A DNA stretch of 17,897 nucleotides from Bacillota bacterium. GTDB lineage: Bacteria > Bacillota > Clostridia > Lachnospirales > Anaerotignaceae. The stretch spans positions 1-17,897 of the forward strand of contig JAEZPX010000261.1 of NCBI GenBank assembly GCA_023413275.1, given 5' to 3'. Below, piece by piece: positions 1 through 5,957 of the stretch. The position numbers and the translations under genes are program-made. The notes beneath the pieces are model-generated. The model made no database searches. It saw nothing but the letters and a program-made list of their open reading frames with translations, and was not told the DNA's origin. The first letter of the stretch is position 1. Each line of letters begins with the position of its first letter.

Positions 1-444
1 GCTATGGTTGGTCTACTAGGGGGGATTTGTGCAGGAGCCGCTTACACCTTCGTGCGAGCAATGGGGCAAAGGGGGGTGCAGGGATCCGTAATCGTATTCT
101 TTTTTTCCGCCTTCTCCTGTTTGGTTACATTGCCCTACTTAGTCTTTCAATTCCATCCCATGAGCCTCTACCAATTAGCTATGCTGCTTCTTACAGGCCT
201 TGCCGCCACTGGTGGGCAATTTGGTATTACTGCCGCCTATTGCTATGCACCTGCAAAGGAAATCTCTGTTTTTGACTACTCACAAATTCCCTTTGCGGCT
301 TTATTAGGTTTTGTTTTTTTCGGTCAAATTCCCGATATATTTAGTTGGCTAGGCTATTTAATTATTTGCGGTACCGCTCTTGCAATGTTTTTATATTTAA
401 ACGAACACTTCCATAAAAGTAAAGAAGTCATTACCAAATTATAA
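1..444 (+). CDS. EamA/DMT-family transporter, C-terminal half (5' end outside window)
   Basis: The frame is open from the first base and ends at a TAA, leaving about 147 residues. They form four to five hydrophobic segments separated by short loops, followed by a short charged tail (HFHKSKEV). EamA permeases of the drug/metabolite transporter superfamily have two repeats of about five membrane helices and about 300 residues, so this is roughly the second repeat. The segment ending in AAYCYAPAKEISVFDYSQIPF is typical of the end of an EamA repeat, where the chain re-enters the membrane after a short amphipathic stretch. The in-frame ATG at base 4 is probably internal, not the start. The substrate cannot be told from sequence; the family exports amino acids, nucleotides or drugs. 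The gene converges on rplL. Confidence 0.8.
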   Translation, partial: AMVGLLGGICAGAAYTFVRAMGQRGVQGSVIVFFFSAFSCLVTLPYLVFQFHPMSLYQLAMLLLTGLAATGGQFGITAAYCYAPAKEISVFDYSQIPFAALLGFVFFGQIPDIFSWLGYLIICGTALAMFLYLNEHFHKSKEVITKL

Positions 445-653
445 AGGTAAGATTTCTCCGTAAGTTAATCTATATGCATGTGATAAGATGTCCACTTCAA
501 ATTTTTAATTGCACTTTTATTTTATTTCTCGTTATATGTAACAAGAGCGCAAATCAACGGTTTTTGTATTGAAGGCCACTAGAAAATAATAATCTCTATT
601 TCAACTTCATCACAATAAAAACCGATGATTTCATCGCCGCATTTCAGCTCATT

Positions 654-691
654 CCACAAAAAACCCCGAAAACACAATGTTTTCGGGGTTT
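654..691 (-). terminator. Terminator of the rplJ-rplL operon, possibly bidirectional
   Basis: A 13-bp perfect stem (661-673 with 679-691, CCCCG core) closes a 5-nt loop. On the minus strand a run of seven T follows directly, 17 nt downstream of the rplL stop. On the plus strand TTTTTATT follows the other arm, so it could also stop transcripts from the convergent transporter gene. Confidence 0.92.
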
Positions 692-707
692 TTATTCTGG
701 CTTTTAA

Positions 708-1076
708 TTACTTCAATGTAATCTTTGCGCCTACTTCTTCCAACTTAGCTTTGATAGCTTCAGCTTCTTCTTTGGAAGCCTGTTCTTTCAGAACCTTAGG
801 AGCGCCGTCTACAGCTTCCTTAGCTTCTTTCAAGCCAAGGCCTGTTACTTCACGAACAACCTTAATAACTTTGATCTTTTCAGCGCCAACTTCTGTCAAT
901 TCAACGTCGAATTCTGTTTTTTCTTCTGCTGCTGCTGCAGGGCCAGCTGCTACTGCTACACCAGCTGCTGCGGATACGCCGAATTCTTCTTCTGCTGCCT
1001 TTACCAAATCATTCAGTTCTAATACTGTAAGCTCTTTTACAGCTGCAATAATTTCTTCAATTGTCAATTTTGCCAT
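708..1076 (-). CDS. rplL: 50S ribosomal protein L7/L12
   Basis: The 122-residue product forms the mobile stalk of the large ribosomal subunit, where dimers bound to L10 recruit translation GTPases. An N-terminal helical dimerisation domain (about 1-32) is followed by an alanine/glycine-rich hinge (about 34-52) and the globular C-terminal domain (about 54-122). The latter has the [20 protein letters not shown] signature that contacts elongation factors. The length is normal. The ATG is preceded by GGAGGTG at good distance. It is the last gene of the ribosomal operon, 68 bp after rplJ. The strong terminator just after the stop means rpoB is not co-transcribed here, unlike in most Firmicutes. 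Confidence 0.98.
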   Translation of the reverse strand: MAKLTIEEIIAAVKELTVLELNDLVKAAEEEFGVSAAAGVAVAAGPAAAAEEKTEFDVELTEVGAEKIKVIKVVREVTGLGLKEAKEAVDGAPKVLKEQASKEEAEAIKAKLEEVGAKITLK

Positions 1077-1144
1077 TTTAAAGCACCTCCGATTAATTTT
1101 TGTATATACCCATTCTCAACAAATAGGTAATTTTTTTTGATTGA

Positions 1145-1639
1145 TTATTCTGCTGCCGCATCTTTCTTTGCGATCTGATCGATAACGCGTGCGAAAGAGG
1201 ACATAGGGCTCTTGAAGCTGCCCAAAAGCTTGGAAAGCAACACTTCTCTGGAAGGGATATCAGCAACAAGCTTCATGCCTTCAGCGTCATATACAACGCC
1301 TTCAATTACACCAGCTTTAAATTCCAAAGCCTTTGCATCTTTTGCAACCTTGTTCAAGATTGCTGCTGCTGCAGTTGCTTCGCCATAGCTGAATGCGAAT
1401 GCACTAGGGCCGGACAGATACTGATCCAAACCTTCAAACTGTGTACCTTGAATTGCAAAGTGCACCATTGTGTTTTTGTAAACTTTATAGTCAACACCTG
1501 CTTCTCTCAGCTGCTTTCTAAGAACTGTGTCCTGATCAACAGTCAAGCCTCTTGCGTCTACCATTACTACGGAAGCCGCTTTTTCCAGCTTTTCTTTGAT
1601 TTCATTAACGACAACCTGTTTTTGTTCAATCTTTGCCAT
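1145..1639 (-). CDS. rplJ: 50S ribosomal protein L10
   Basis: The 164-residue product is the base of the L7/L12 stalk. The N-terminal domain binds 23S rRNA with L11, and the C-terminal helix carries the L7/L12 dimers. The start MAKIEQKQVVVNEIKEKLEKA and the stretch VVMVDARGLTVDQDTVLRKQLREAG are typical of bacterial L10, as is the C-terminal RVIDQIAKKD segment. An AAGGAGGTG ribosome binding site lies at ideal distance from the ATG. The gene follows an L10 leader and a dedicated promoter, and is co-transcribed with rplL. L10, or its complex with L12, is known in bacteria to bind the leader and lower expression of its own operon. Confidence 0.98.
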   Translation of the reverse strand: MAKIEQKQVVVNEIKEKLEKAASVVMVDARGLTVDQDTVLRKQLREAGVDYKVYKNTMVHFAIQGTQFEGLDQYLSGPSAFAFSYGEATAAAAILNKVAKDAKALEFKAGVIEGVVYDAEGMKLVADIPSREVLLSKLLGSFKSPMSSFARVIDQIAKKDAAAE

Positions 1640-1663
1640 GTTTACACCTCCTTAAATCCTTTA

Positions 1664-1785
1664 TAGATAAAGAAAGCCTCTTTGCACATAGACAAAGAGG
1701 CTTATAGCTCAATTTCAGCAATCTCCTCGGCAGGATTTATGCAAAATGCACCTGCTGTCTACGGCACTATTCGGTTTTTTCTTTT
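1664..1785 (-). ncRNA. L10 leader (ribosomal protein autoregulatory RNA) with terminator hairpin
   Basis: On the minus strand, GTAGACAGCAGGTGC and AAATCCTGCCGAGGA sit in the order and spacing of the known L10 leader (core 1708-1774). AGCAGG pairs with CCTGC around the L10-binding bend. Closer to rplJ, an 11-bp perfect stem (1674-1684 with 1693-1703, AAGCCTCTTTG) is followed by T-rich sequence (TTTCTTTATC) and then the rplJ ribosome binding site. This is the layout of a transcription attenuator controlled by L10. I recognised the motif by eye; a covariance-model search would settle its exact limits. Confidence 0.9.
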
Positions 1786-1795
1786 CAACTTGTTT

Positions 1796-1824
1796 ATTAT
1801 ACTAAATAACCAAGCATCCGTCAA
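1796..1824 (-). promoter_or_regulatory. Internal promoter for rplJ-rplL
   Basis: On the minus strand, TTGACG (-35, 1819-1824) and TATAAT (-10, 1796-1801) are separated by exactly 17 bp. The -35 lies 16 bp after the rplA stop, and transcription would begin just upstream of the L10 leader. Among the candidate sites I examined here, it is the closest to a vegetative sigma-factor consensus. Confidence 0.88.
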
Positions 1825-1839
1825 GAGCTTTCTTCGAGA

Positions 1840-2535
1840 TTACTCAGAAATTTTCGCAGGGTTAACCTTTACACCAGGGCCCATTGTTGTAGATAAAACT
1901 ACACTCTTTAAATACTGACCCTTTGCTGCGGAAGGTTTTGCTTTTATGATAGCACTCATCAGCGTCTGGAAGTTTTCTTCCAGCTTCTCGGAACCAAAAG
2001 ATACCTTGCCTACGGGAACATGAATGATATTTGTCTTGTCCAAACGGTATTCAATCTTACCTGCTTTAATATCGTTAATAGCCTTTGTAACGTCCATCGT
2101 TACAGTACCAGCCTTGGGGTTAGGCATCAAGCCTTTAGGACCCAATACACGGCCTAAACGACCAACAACACCCATCATGTCAGGTGTTGCAACAGCAACA
2201 TCGAAACCAAACCAGTTATCATTCTGGATTTTGGGGATCAAATCTTCTGCTCCTACGAAATCTGCGCCAGCTGCTAAAGCTTCTTCTGCTTTATCACCTT
2301 TTGCGAATACCAATACACGAACTGTTTTGCCTGTACCGTGTGGAAGAACAACAGCACCACGAACCTGCTGATCAGCATGTCTGCTGTCAACACCCAAACG
2401 AATATGCGCCTCTACTGTTGCATCGAACTTTGTTACAGATGTTTTCTGAACCAAATCGATTGCGTCATTTGTATCGTAAAGCATTGCCTTATCAACGAGT
2501 TTTGTAACCTCGTTATATTTTTTTCCTCTTTTCAC
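1840..2535 (-). CDS. rplA: 50S ribosomal protein L1
   Basis: The 231-residue product forms the L1 stalk at the E site and moves deacylated tRNA out of the ribosome. It is also a known translational repressor that binds mRNA. The sequence has the expected opening ([16 protein letters not shown]), domain II, and the conserved [20 protein letters not shown] segment near the middle. The start codon is GTG, set by AAGGAGGT seven bases upstream. The gene follows rplK by 70 bp, and that gap holds one of two copies of a candidate L1-binding hairpin. No terminator separates rplA from the rplJ promoter, so read-through into rplJ is likely. Confidence 0.98.
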   Translation of the reverse strand: MKRGKKYNEVTKLVDKAMLYDTNDAIDLVQKTSVTKFDATVEAHIRLGVDSRHADQQVRGAVVLPHGTGKTVRVLVFAKGDKAEEALAAGADFVGAEDLIPKIQNDNWFGFDVAVATPDMMGVVGRLGRVLGPKGLMPNPKAGTVTMDVTKAINDIKAGKIEYRLDKTNIIHVPVGKVSFGSEKLEENFQTLMSAIIKAKPSAAKGQYLKSVVLSTTMGPGVKVNPAKISE

Positions 2536-2550
2536 TTTCGTGACCTCCTT

Positions 2551-2582
2551 ATGTGGTAATATCGGGAGAATTCCCTCCCACT
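2551..2582 (-). promoter_or_regulatory. Candidate L1-binding mRNA element upstream of rplA
   Basis: The minus-strand RNA can fold as GUGG-GA-GGGA-loop-UCCC-GAUAUUA-CCAC. Two short helices (2578-2581 with 2553-2556; 2572-2575 with 2564-2567) flank an asymmetric internal loop. It ends just before the AAGGAGGT of rplA. A near copy lies upstream of rplK. Two helices split by an asymmetric loop is the known shape of L1 binding sites on mRNA and 23S rRNA; assignment to L1 here is inference. Confidence 0.65.
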
Positions 2583-2605
2583 TCTGCCGTCAAATCAGTC
2601 GGCTA

Positions 2606-3031
2606 TTATTCTTCAACAACGATACCCATGCTTCTTGCTGTACCGCAAATCATGCTGTATGCAGTATCAATATTGGCTGCATTCAAGTCGGGCATTTTCA
2701 GCTCTGCAATTTCCATAACCTTAGCTTTGGAAACCTTTGCAACTTTTGTTTTATTGGGTACACCGGAACCGGATTCAATACCGCAAGCCTTCTTCAACAG
2801 AACTGCTGCAGGGGGTGTTTTTGTAATGAAAGTGTAGCTTCTATCCTGATATACAGTAATAACAACAGGGATAATTAAACCTGCCTGAGAAGCTGTTCTT
2901 TCATTAAATTCTTTACAAAAGCCCATGATGTTTACACCATGCTGACCTAACGCAGGACCAACAGGAGGAGCGGGTGTTGCCTTCGCTGCTGGAATCTGTA
3001 ATTTGATATAACCTGTTACCTTCTTTGCCAT
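2606..3031 (-). CDS. rplK: 50S ribosomal protein L11
   Basis: The 141-residue product binds the GTPase-associated region of 23S rRNA and works with elongation factors and RelA. The proline-rich N-terminal motif ([20 protein letters not shown], about 13-32) and the C-terminal rRNA-binding domain with [22 protein letters not shown] are diagnostic. The ATG at 3031 was chosen because AGGAGGTG lies at normal distance and the protein then has the family's usual length. An in-frame GTG nine bases upstream overlaps that ribosome binding site. The gene is followed by rplA and preceded by nusG and an L1-like mRNA element. Confidence 0.98.
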   Translation of the reverse strand: MAKKVTGYIKLQIPAAKATPAPPVGPALGQHGVNIMGFCKEFNERTASQAGLIIPVVITVYQDRSYTFITKTPPAAVLLKKACGIESGSGVPNKTKVAKVSKAKVMEIAELKMPDLNAANIDTAYSMICGTARSMGIVVEE

Positions 3032-3049
3032 GATTGGCACCTCCTATAA

Positions 3050-3082
3050 ATGTGGTAATTAGCGGGGATTTTCCCTCCCACC
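3050..3082 (-). promoter_or_regulatory. Candidate L1-binding mRNA element upstream of rplK
   Basis: The minus-strand RNA can fold as GUGG-GA-GGGA-AAA-UCCC-CGCUAAUUA-CCAC (3078-3081 with 3052-3055; 3072-3075 with 3065-3068). It is almost identical in order and sequence to the element before rplA and sits directly upstream of the rplK ribosome binding site. The upstream neighbour is a 6-bp GGCGGC/GCCGCC hairpin at 3084-3097, with no T run, between nusG and this element. Binding by L1 is inferred from operon context and shape. Confidence 0.65.
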
Positions 3083-3113
3083 TGGCGGCTTGCCGCCTTA
3101 TGAAACGTTGACT

Positions 3114-3668
3114 TTAAATCTTGGTGATCTGAGTGAAATCAAGCTCAACCGGTGTTTCTCTGCCGAAGATGGAAAGACTGACCACAACGATTTTCTTATT
3201 GGTATTGATTTCTTTAATCTGACCAACAGAATCCGCAAAAGGTCCGGAAACAACACGGACAGGCTCGCCCAATGCTATATCAAGATTTTCCACCTCGCCA
3301 CCAATACCCATTGCTCTTACTTCCATATCGGTCAAAGGCACAGGCTTGGAACCGGGGCCAACAAAACTTGTAACGCCTCTTGTGTTTCTGACTACATACC
3401 AGGTTTCATCGTTCATAATCATTTTTATCAGCACATAGCCGGGAAAGACCTTGCGCTGAACAGTTTTTTTCTGTCCGTCCTTAATCTCCACAACATCCTG
3501 CAAAGGTACACTGATCTCGTGAATTTGATCTTGCATGCCTCTGTTTTCAACCGTTTTTTCAATATTGGCTTTTACTTTGTTTTCATACCCAGAATAGGTA
3601 TGTACAACGTACCATTTTGATTCGGCAGATATTTTAATTTCTTCTGGCTTGTTGATTTCTTCAGACAT
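3114..3668 (-). CDS. nusG: Transcription termination/antitermination factor NusG
   Basis: The 184-residue product binds RNA polymerase and modulates pausing, termination and transcription-translation coupling. An acidic leader of about 17 residues precedes the NGN domain, which opens with KWYVVHTYSGYENKVKANIE and contains the VLIKMIMNDETWYVVRNTRGVTSFVG segment. The C-terminal KOW domain (from about 125) contains GPFADSVGQIKEIN and ends with VELDFTQI. The length is normal. The ribosome binding site is a weaker AGGATGG. It lies between secE and rplK, the order conserved across most bacteria. Confidence 0.97.
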   Translation of the reverse strand: MSEEINKPEEIKISAESKWYVVHTYSGYENKVKANIEKTVENRGMQDQIHEISVPLQDVVEIKDGQKKTVQRKVFPGYVLIKMIMNDETWYVVRNTRGVTSFVGPGSKPVPLTDMEVRAMGIGGEVENLDIALGEPVRVVSGPFADSVGQIKEINTNKKIVVVSLSIFGRETPVELDFTQITKI

Positions 3669-3697
3669 AATACCATCCTTTTTCTACTCGATTTGTC

Positions 3698-3955
3698 TTA
3701 ACCCAAAAGTCCGATAATCCCACTGTATCCGGCTGAGAATACCGAATCCATACAAAAAATGAGAACACCGAGAATTAGGGAAGTAACAATAACGGTAAAC
3801 GTTTTCTTCGCAATTTCAGGACGGCTGGGCCAAATAATTTTTTTAAATTCAGCCTTGTACTCCGCGAAGCCATCTCTGTCACTGTTTTTCTTTACTTGCT
3901 TCGGCTTTGCTTGTTTCGTTTCGCTCGTTTGGTTAATGTTTTGCTTTTCTTCCAT
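3698..3955 (-). CDS. secE: Preprotein translocase subunit SecE
   Basis: The 85-residue product clamps the SecY channel of the Sec export system. A polar, lysine/glutamine-rich N-terminus (about 1-27) is followed by the conserved amphipathic segment (AEYKAEFKKIIWPSRPEIAKKT, with the typical WPS/TRxE motif) and one membrane helix (about 52-75). A single helix is usual in Gram-positive SecE. The ATG follows AAAGGAAGTG. It sits between rpmG and nusG, its standard place. Confidence 0.96.
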   Translation of the reverse strand: MEEKQNINQTSETKQAKPKQVKKNSDRDGFAEYKAEFKKIIWPSRPEIAKKTFTVIVTSLILGVLIFCMDSVFSAGYSGIIGLLG

Positions 3956-3987
3956 ACGTTCACTTCCTTTGTCGGAATTTCCCCTAC

Positions 3988-4137
3988 TTACTTTGTTTCT
4001 TTGTGTAATGTATGGGCTTTACAGAACTTACAATACTTTTTGATTTCCATTCTGTCAGGCATAGTTTTCTTGTCCTTGGTAGTGCTGTAATTTCTCTGTT
4101 TGCACTCTGTGCAGGCTAAGGTAATTCTTGTTCTCAA
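3988..4137 (-). CDS. rpmG: 50S ribosomal protein L33, TTG start
   Basis: The 49-residue product is a small zinc-ribbon protein of the large ribosomal subunit. It begins (M)[18 protein letters not shown] and ends [17 protein letters not shown]. The two CxxC pairs (CTEC and CKFC) show the zinc-binding form, as opposed to the cysteine-free paralogue. I chose the TTG at 4135-4137: GGAGGTG (4144-4150) lies six bases upstream and the protein then has exactly the usual length. An in-frame ATG further upstream (4150-4152) would place that ribosome binding site inside the coding region. First gene of the rpmG-secE-nusG-rplKAJL operon. Confidence 0.93.
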   Translation of the reverse strand: MRTRITLACTECKQRNYSTTKDKKTMPDRMEIKKYCKFCKAHTLHKETK

Positions 4138-4173
4138 GCTCTCCACCTCCATTGCTGATGATATTTTTTTGTA

Positions 4174-4196
4174 CATAAAAAAAAGACCTGCGTCTT
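4174..4196 (-). promoter_or_regulatory. Terminator-like hairpin at the 5' end of the rpmG transcript
   Basis: On the minus strand, AAGAC-GCAG-GTCTT (4192-4196 with 4183-4187) is followed by eight T. The predicted -10 box is only about eight bases upstream, so the hairpin would be the very 5' end of the RNA. That is too close to the start for ordinary intrinsic termination. It may stabilise the 5' end or affect promoter escape. Confidence 0.5.
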
Positions 4197-4203
4197 CTAG
4201 TTC

Positions 4204-4233
4204 AGAATAACACAAGTCTATTTCAATTGTCAA
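4204..4233 (-). promoter_or_regulatory. Promoter of the rpmG-secE-nusG-rplKAJL operon
   Basis: On the minus strand, a perfect TTGACA (-35, 4228-4233) is followed after 18 bp by TATTCT (-10, 4204-4209) with a TG dinucleotide one base before it (extended -10). It lies about 65 bp upstream of the rpmG start. Confidence 0.75.
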
Positions 4234-4293
4234 CAACAATTCATGGAAAATACAACTTTTTTCTGCAAAATGAGCAGTATTTGCAAAAATATG

Positions 4294-4545
4294 TTATTGA
4301 TTGTTTATAAACTCTTCCAAAGCCTCTGCCAACTGATCGGGACAGCTGCTTTCTCTCATCCCACAAGAGATCCCCTTTAACCTCTTTGCAGCCTCGTCTG
4401 GCGTCATACCCTCAGCCAATGCTGCCAAGCCCTTATGGTTGCCATCACAGCCGCCAATAAAGGATACGTTTTTCACCACACCATCTTCTACATCAAATTC
4501 CAACTTCGTGGCACAAATCCCTTTCGTATTATAGCTATAATGCAT
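4294..4545 (-). CDS. Small TSCPD-domain protein (TIGR03905-like)
   Basis: The 83-residue protein has four cysteines at about 11, 33, 61 and 68. It carries the pattern C...GGCDGN...L..G...ISCG...SSCPDQLA, which matches the short TSCPD-domain family of clostridia. TSCPD domains also occur at the end of class II (vitamin B12-dependent) ribonucleotide reductases, where the cysteines are thought to bind metal or take part in redox chemistry. The role of the stand-alone protein is not established. The gene has its own candidate promoter and a GGGGGATAAAGG ribosome binding region. I see no clear terminator between its stop and the rpmG promoter 61 bp away. Confidence 0.88.
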   Translation of the reverse strand: MHYSYNTKGICATKLEFDVEDGVVKNVSFIGGCDGNHKGLAALAEGMTPDEAAKRLKGISCGMRESSCPDQLAEALEEFINNQ

Positions 4546-4578
4546 CCTTTATCCCCCTTGCTTTTCGAATACTGTAAC

Positions 4579-4607
4579 AGCATATCACACAATCAGGCAT
4601 AATTCAA
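4579..4607 (-). promoter_or_regulatory. Candidate promoter of the TSCPD-domain gene
   Basis: On the minus strand, TTGAAT (4602-4607) and TATGCT (4579-4584) are separated by 17 bp, with TG one base before the -10. It is about 34 bp upstream of the start codon. Confidence 0.6.
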
Positions 4608-4734
4608 TATTTTTCAGCTTCCTCTGTTGGCTTACCCGGTTCAAAAAGCCACATCCCAGCTAGTTGTGCCTTTTAAATCACACTTGATTATCATAAGCAC
4701 AAATTTTCTTTTTTGTAGAAGTTAGAAAATTCAC

Positions 4735-4752
4735 GTTTTTCAGCTGAAAAAC
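4735..4752. repeat. 18-bp perfect palindrome
   Basis: GTTTTTCAG is followed immediately by its reverse complement CTGAAAAAC. With no loop it suits binding of a dimeric protein better than an RNA hairpin. It lies about 150 bp from the TSCPD promoter and about 190 bp upstream of the ferredoxin promoters. Confidence 0.6.
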
Positions 4753-5010
4753 TGTTTGAAATTAAAGTGGCATTATTATAGGAAGAAAGTCATGGAATTC
4801 TGTCTTATTTGCGACAATTCCTCTATGTGAAAATTTCTACCAATCCAACCTTAAGACAATGGGCTTATGTCAAATTCCTATCGAGGATTTTGTCGATAAA
4901 AATTGAGAAATCTTTATTATCTCATCCTACTCCCTATTAAAATCAATTCAAATTTATTGTATAATATTACATTTTTTTATGTTTTTTTCTTTGCAATTTT
5001 TAAATATCCC

Positions 5011-5039
5011 TTGCACATTGTAATATTTTGATATACAAT
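5011..5039 (+). promoter_or_regulatory. Candidate promoter of the ferredoxin gene
   Basis: TTGCAC (5011-5016) and TACAAT (5034-5039) are 17 bp apart and end 34 bp before the start codon. A second possible promoter lies upstream: TTAAAA (4937-4942), 17 bp, TATAAT (4960-4965). I cannot say which one dominates. Confidence 0.55.
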
Positions 5040-5073
5040 AGGCTTTGTAGAATGAAGAAGGAGGTGTTTTATA

Positions 5074-5244
5074 ATGGCTCACAAAATCGGACCTGAATGT
5101 ATCGGTTGTGGCGCTTGTGCTGGCGAATGTCCTACAAGCTGTATCGTTGACGCTGGCGGTGTTTTTGAAATTAAATCTGCTGATTGCATCGATTGCGGTA
5201 CATGTGTTGGTGCCTGTCCTACAGGTGCAATTAAACCCGAATAA
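5074..5244 (+). CDS. Clostridial-type 2[4Fe-4S] ferredoxin
   Basis: The 56-residue protein is a low-potential electron carrier for fermentation enzymes such as pyruvate:ferredoxin oxidoreductase and hydrogenase. Two CxxCxxCxxxCP motifs are visible: C9, C12, C15, C19-P and C38, C41, C44, C48-P. Following the family rule, the last cysteine of each motif should ligate the other cluster. A ninth cysteine, C23 (PTSC), lies just after the first motif and is not part of either ligand set. The ATG is set by GAAGGAGGTG. The gene is monocistronic, with its own promoter and a terminator 12 bp after the stop, and is the only complete plus-strand gene here. Confidence 0.96.
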   Translation: MAHKIGPECIGCGACAGECPTSCIVDAGGVFEIKSADCIDCGTCVGACPTGAIKPE

Positions 5245-5255
5245 TTTTTACTTAG

Positions 5256-5283
5256 AAAAGTGGGCTTATTGTCCACTTTTTTA
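5256..5283 (+). terminator. Terminator of the ferredoxin gene
   Basis: AAAAGTGGGC (5256-5265) pairs with GTCCACTTTT (5271-5280), including one G-U pair, around a TTATT loop. The T run of the second arm continues to 5282. Confidence 0.9.
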
Positions 5284-5809
5284 TTTTATAGGCTTATACC
5301 AATCCCCTTAATACAATAGGTTTACAAGCATGCTATATAAAACAATATTTTTCTGTAAGATTTTTTCTATCCTCTTTTTACAGTAGATAGATATTCTTCT
5401 CCTTAATAAAGACAATGAAAAGCCATCCCCTTTTCAAGCTACATTCGAAATTATCAAATTGCGTTTCTATATATTCGAGGTTTTCTACAGAGATAATTCC
5501 AATCTTATACTCATTTTAGTATTAGGAATTTCACCTCTTTTGTAAAATCATCTCTCACAAATTATTTATCCCTTACCTATTCTGTATCCCCAAACATATC
5601 TCTTTTTAAATAACCGCTATCTTTCTAAATTCTCTTAATTTTTAAATATGCACATAAAATCATATACTGTCTGCTCTCGCATTTTTATTCATTTTTATAC
5701 ACGTTATTTTATTTTGAATCAATCATATATTAGTTACGTAGCTTAAAATATTTGCTTCACGGATTGCCCATTCAATTAAAATCATTTTTAATTATCACAA
5801 AAACGCAAA
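5284..5809. other. AT-rich gap without an intact gene
   Basis: No ORF with a start codon and ribosome binding site stands out on either strand. A possible decayed minus-strand coding region is listed separately. Small hairpins occur, such as TGAAAAG/CTTTTCA near 5417-5437, but none has a T run or a recognised RNA family. Confidence 0.5.
5378..5640 (-). pseudogene. Possible remnant of a decayed protein gene
   Basis: On the minus strand, a 45-codon open stretch without a start (5381-5515, stop TAA at 5378-5380) reads like protein: NEYKIGIISVENLEYIETQF followed by a segment containing KRGWLFIVF. Just upstream, one frame over, are further protein-like pieces (RDDFTKEVKFLILK; SGYLKRDMFGDTE) broken by two in-frame stops. 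This is what a gene with frameshifts and nonsense mutations looks like, but AT-rich spacer can give the same impression by chance. I do not recognise a family. Confidence 0.22.
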
Positions 5810-5837
5810 AACCCCCCTGCAAAAATGCAGGGGGGTT
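5800..5837 (-). terminator. Terminator of gdhA
   Basis: A perfect 12-bp stem, AACCCCCCTGCA (5810-5821) with TGCAGGGGGGTT (5826-5837), closes an AAAA loop. On the minus strand it runs into TTTTTGCGTTTTT. It is about 120 bp beyond the gdhA stop, so the mRNA has a long 3' untranslated region. That region has two weaker stem-loops (CTGTTT/AAACAG near 5876-5898; ATGAC/GTCAT near 5920-5935). Confidence 0.93.
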
Positions 5838-5957
5838 AATCTATTAGGAACCAACCTATTTTTTCATCTTCCCCATCTGTTTAACCCTTAAATAAACAGA
5901 TTTAAATTGTTACATCCAGAAATGACGCCCTTGTCATCTCGTCGTTTTGTTTGGTTA

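Larger units (their letters stand above)
4546..5073. other. Intergenic region between divergent TSCPD gene and ferredoxin
   Basis: No convincing gene is present. It holds the promoter of the TSCPD gene at the left end and of the ferredoxin at the right end. Between them lie an 18-bp perfect palindrome (4735-4752) and two hairpins with 8-nt loops: GGAATT/AATTCC plus GTC/GAC at 4794-4821, and TATCGA/TCGATA at 4879-4898. No riboswitch family was recognised. Confidence 0.6.

Noticed and set aside
625..1140. Long plus-strand open frame rich in Ser/Ala opposite rplL
   Set aside because: It mirrors the alanine-rich rplL codons, runs through the terminator hairpin and has no good ribosome binding site.
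3032..3040. GTG start for rplK nine bases upstream
   Set aside because: It overlaps the ribosome binding site that serves the ATG at 3031, and the longer protein exceeds the usual L11 length.
4628..4656. tRNA-like piece: TGGCTT/AAGCCA stem enclosing GGTTCAAA
   Set aside because: The T-arm-like bases are not flanked by pairing arms, and no acceptor, D or anticodon arm is present.
4792..4830. 12-codon plus-strand ORF preceded by AGGAAG
   Set aside because: Too short to judge, overlaps a hairpin, and lies upstream of both candidate ferredoxin promoters, so it would not be in that transcript.
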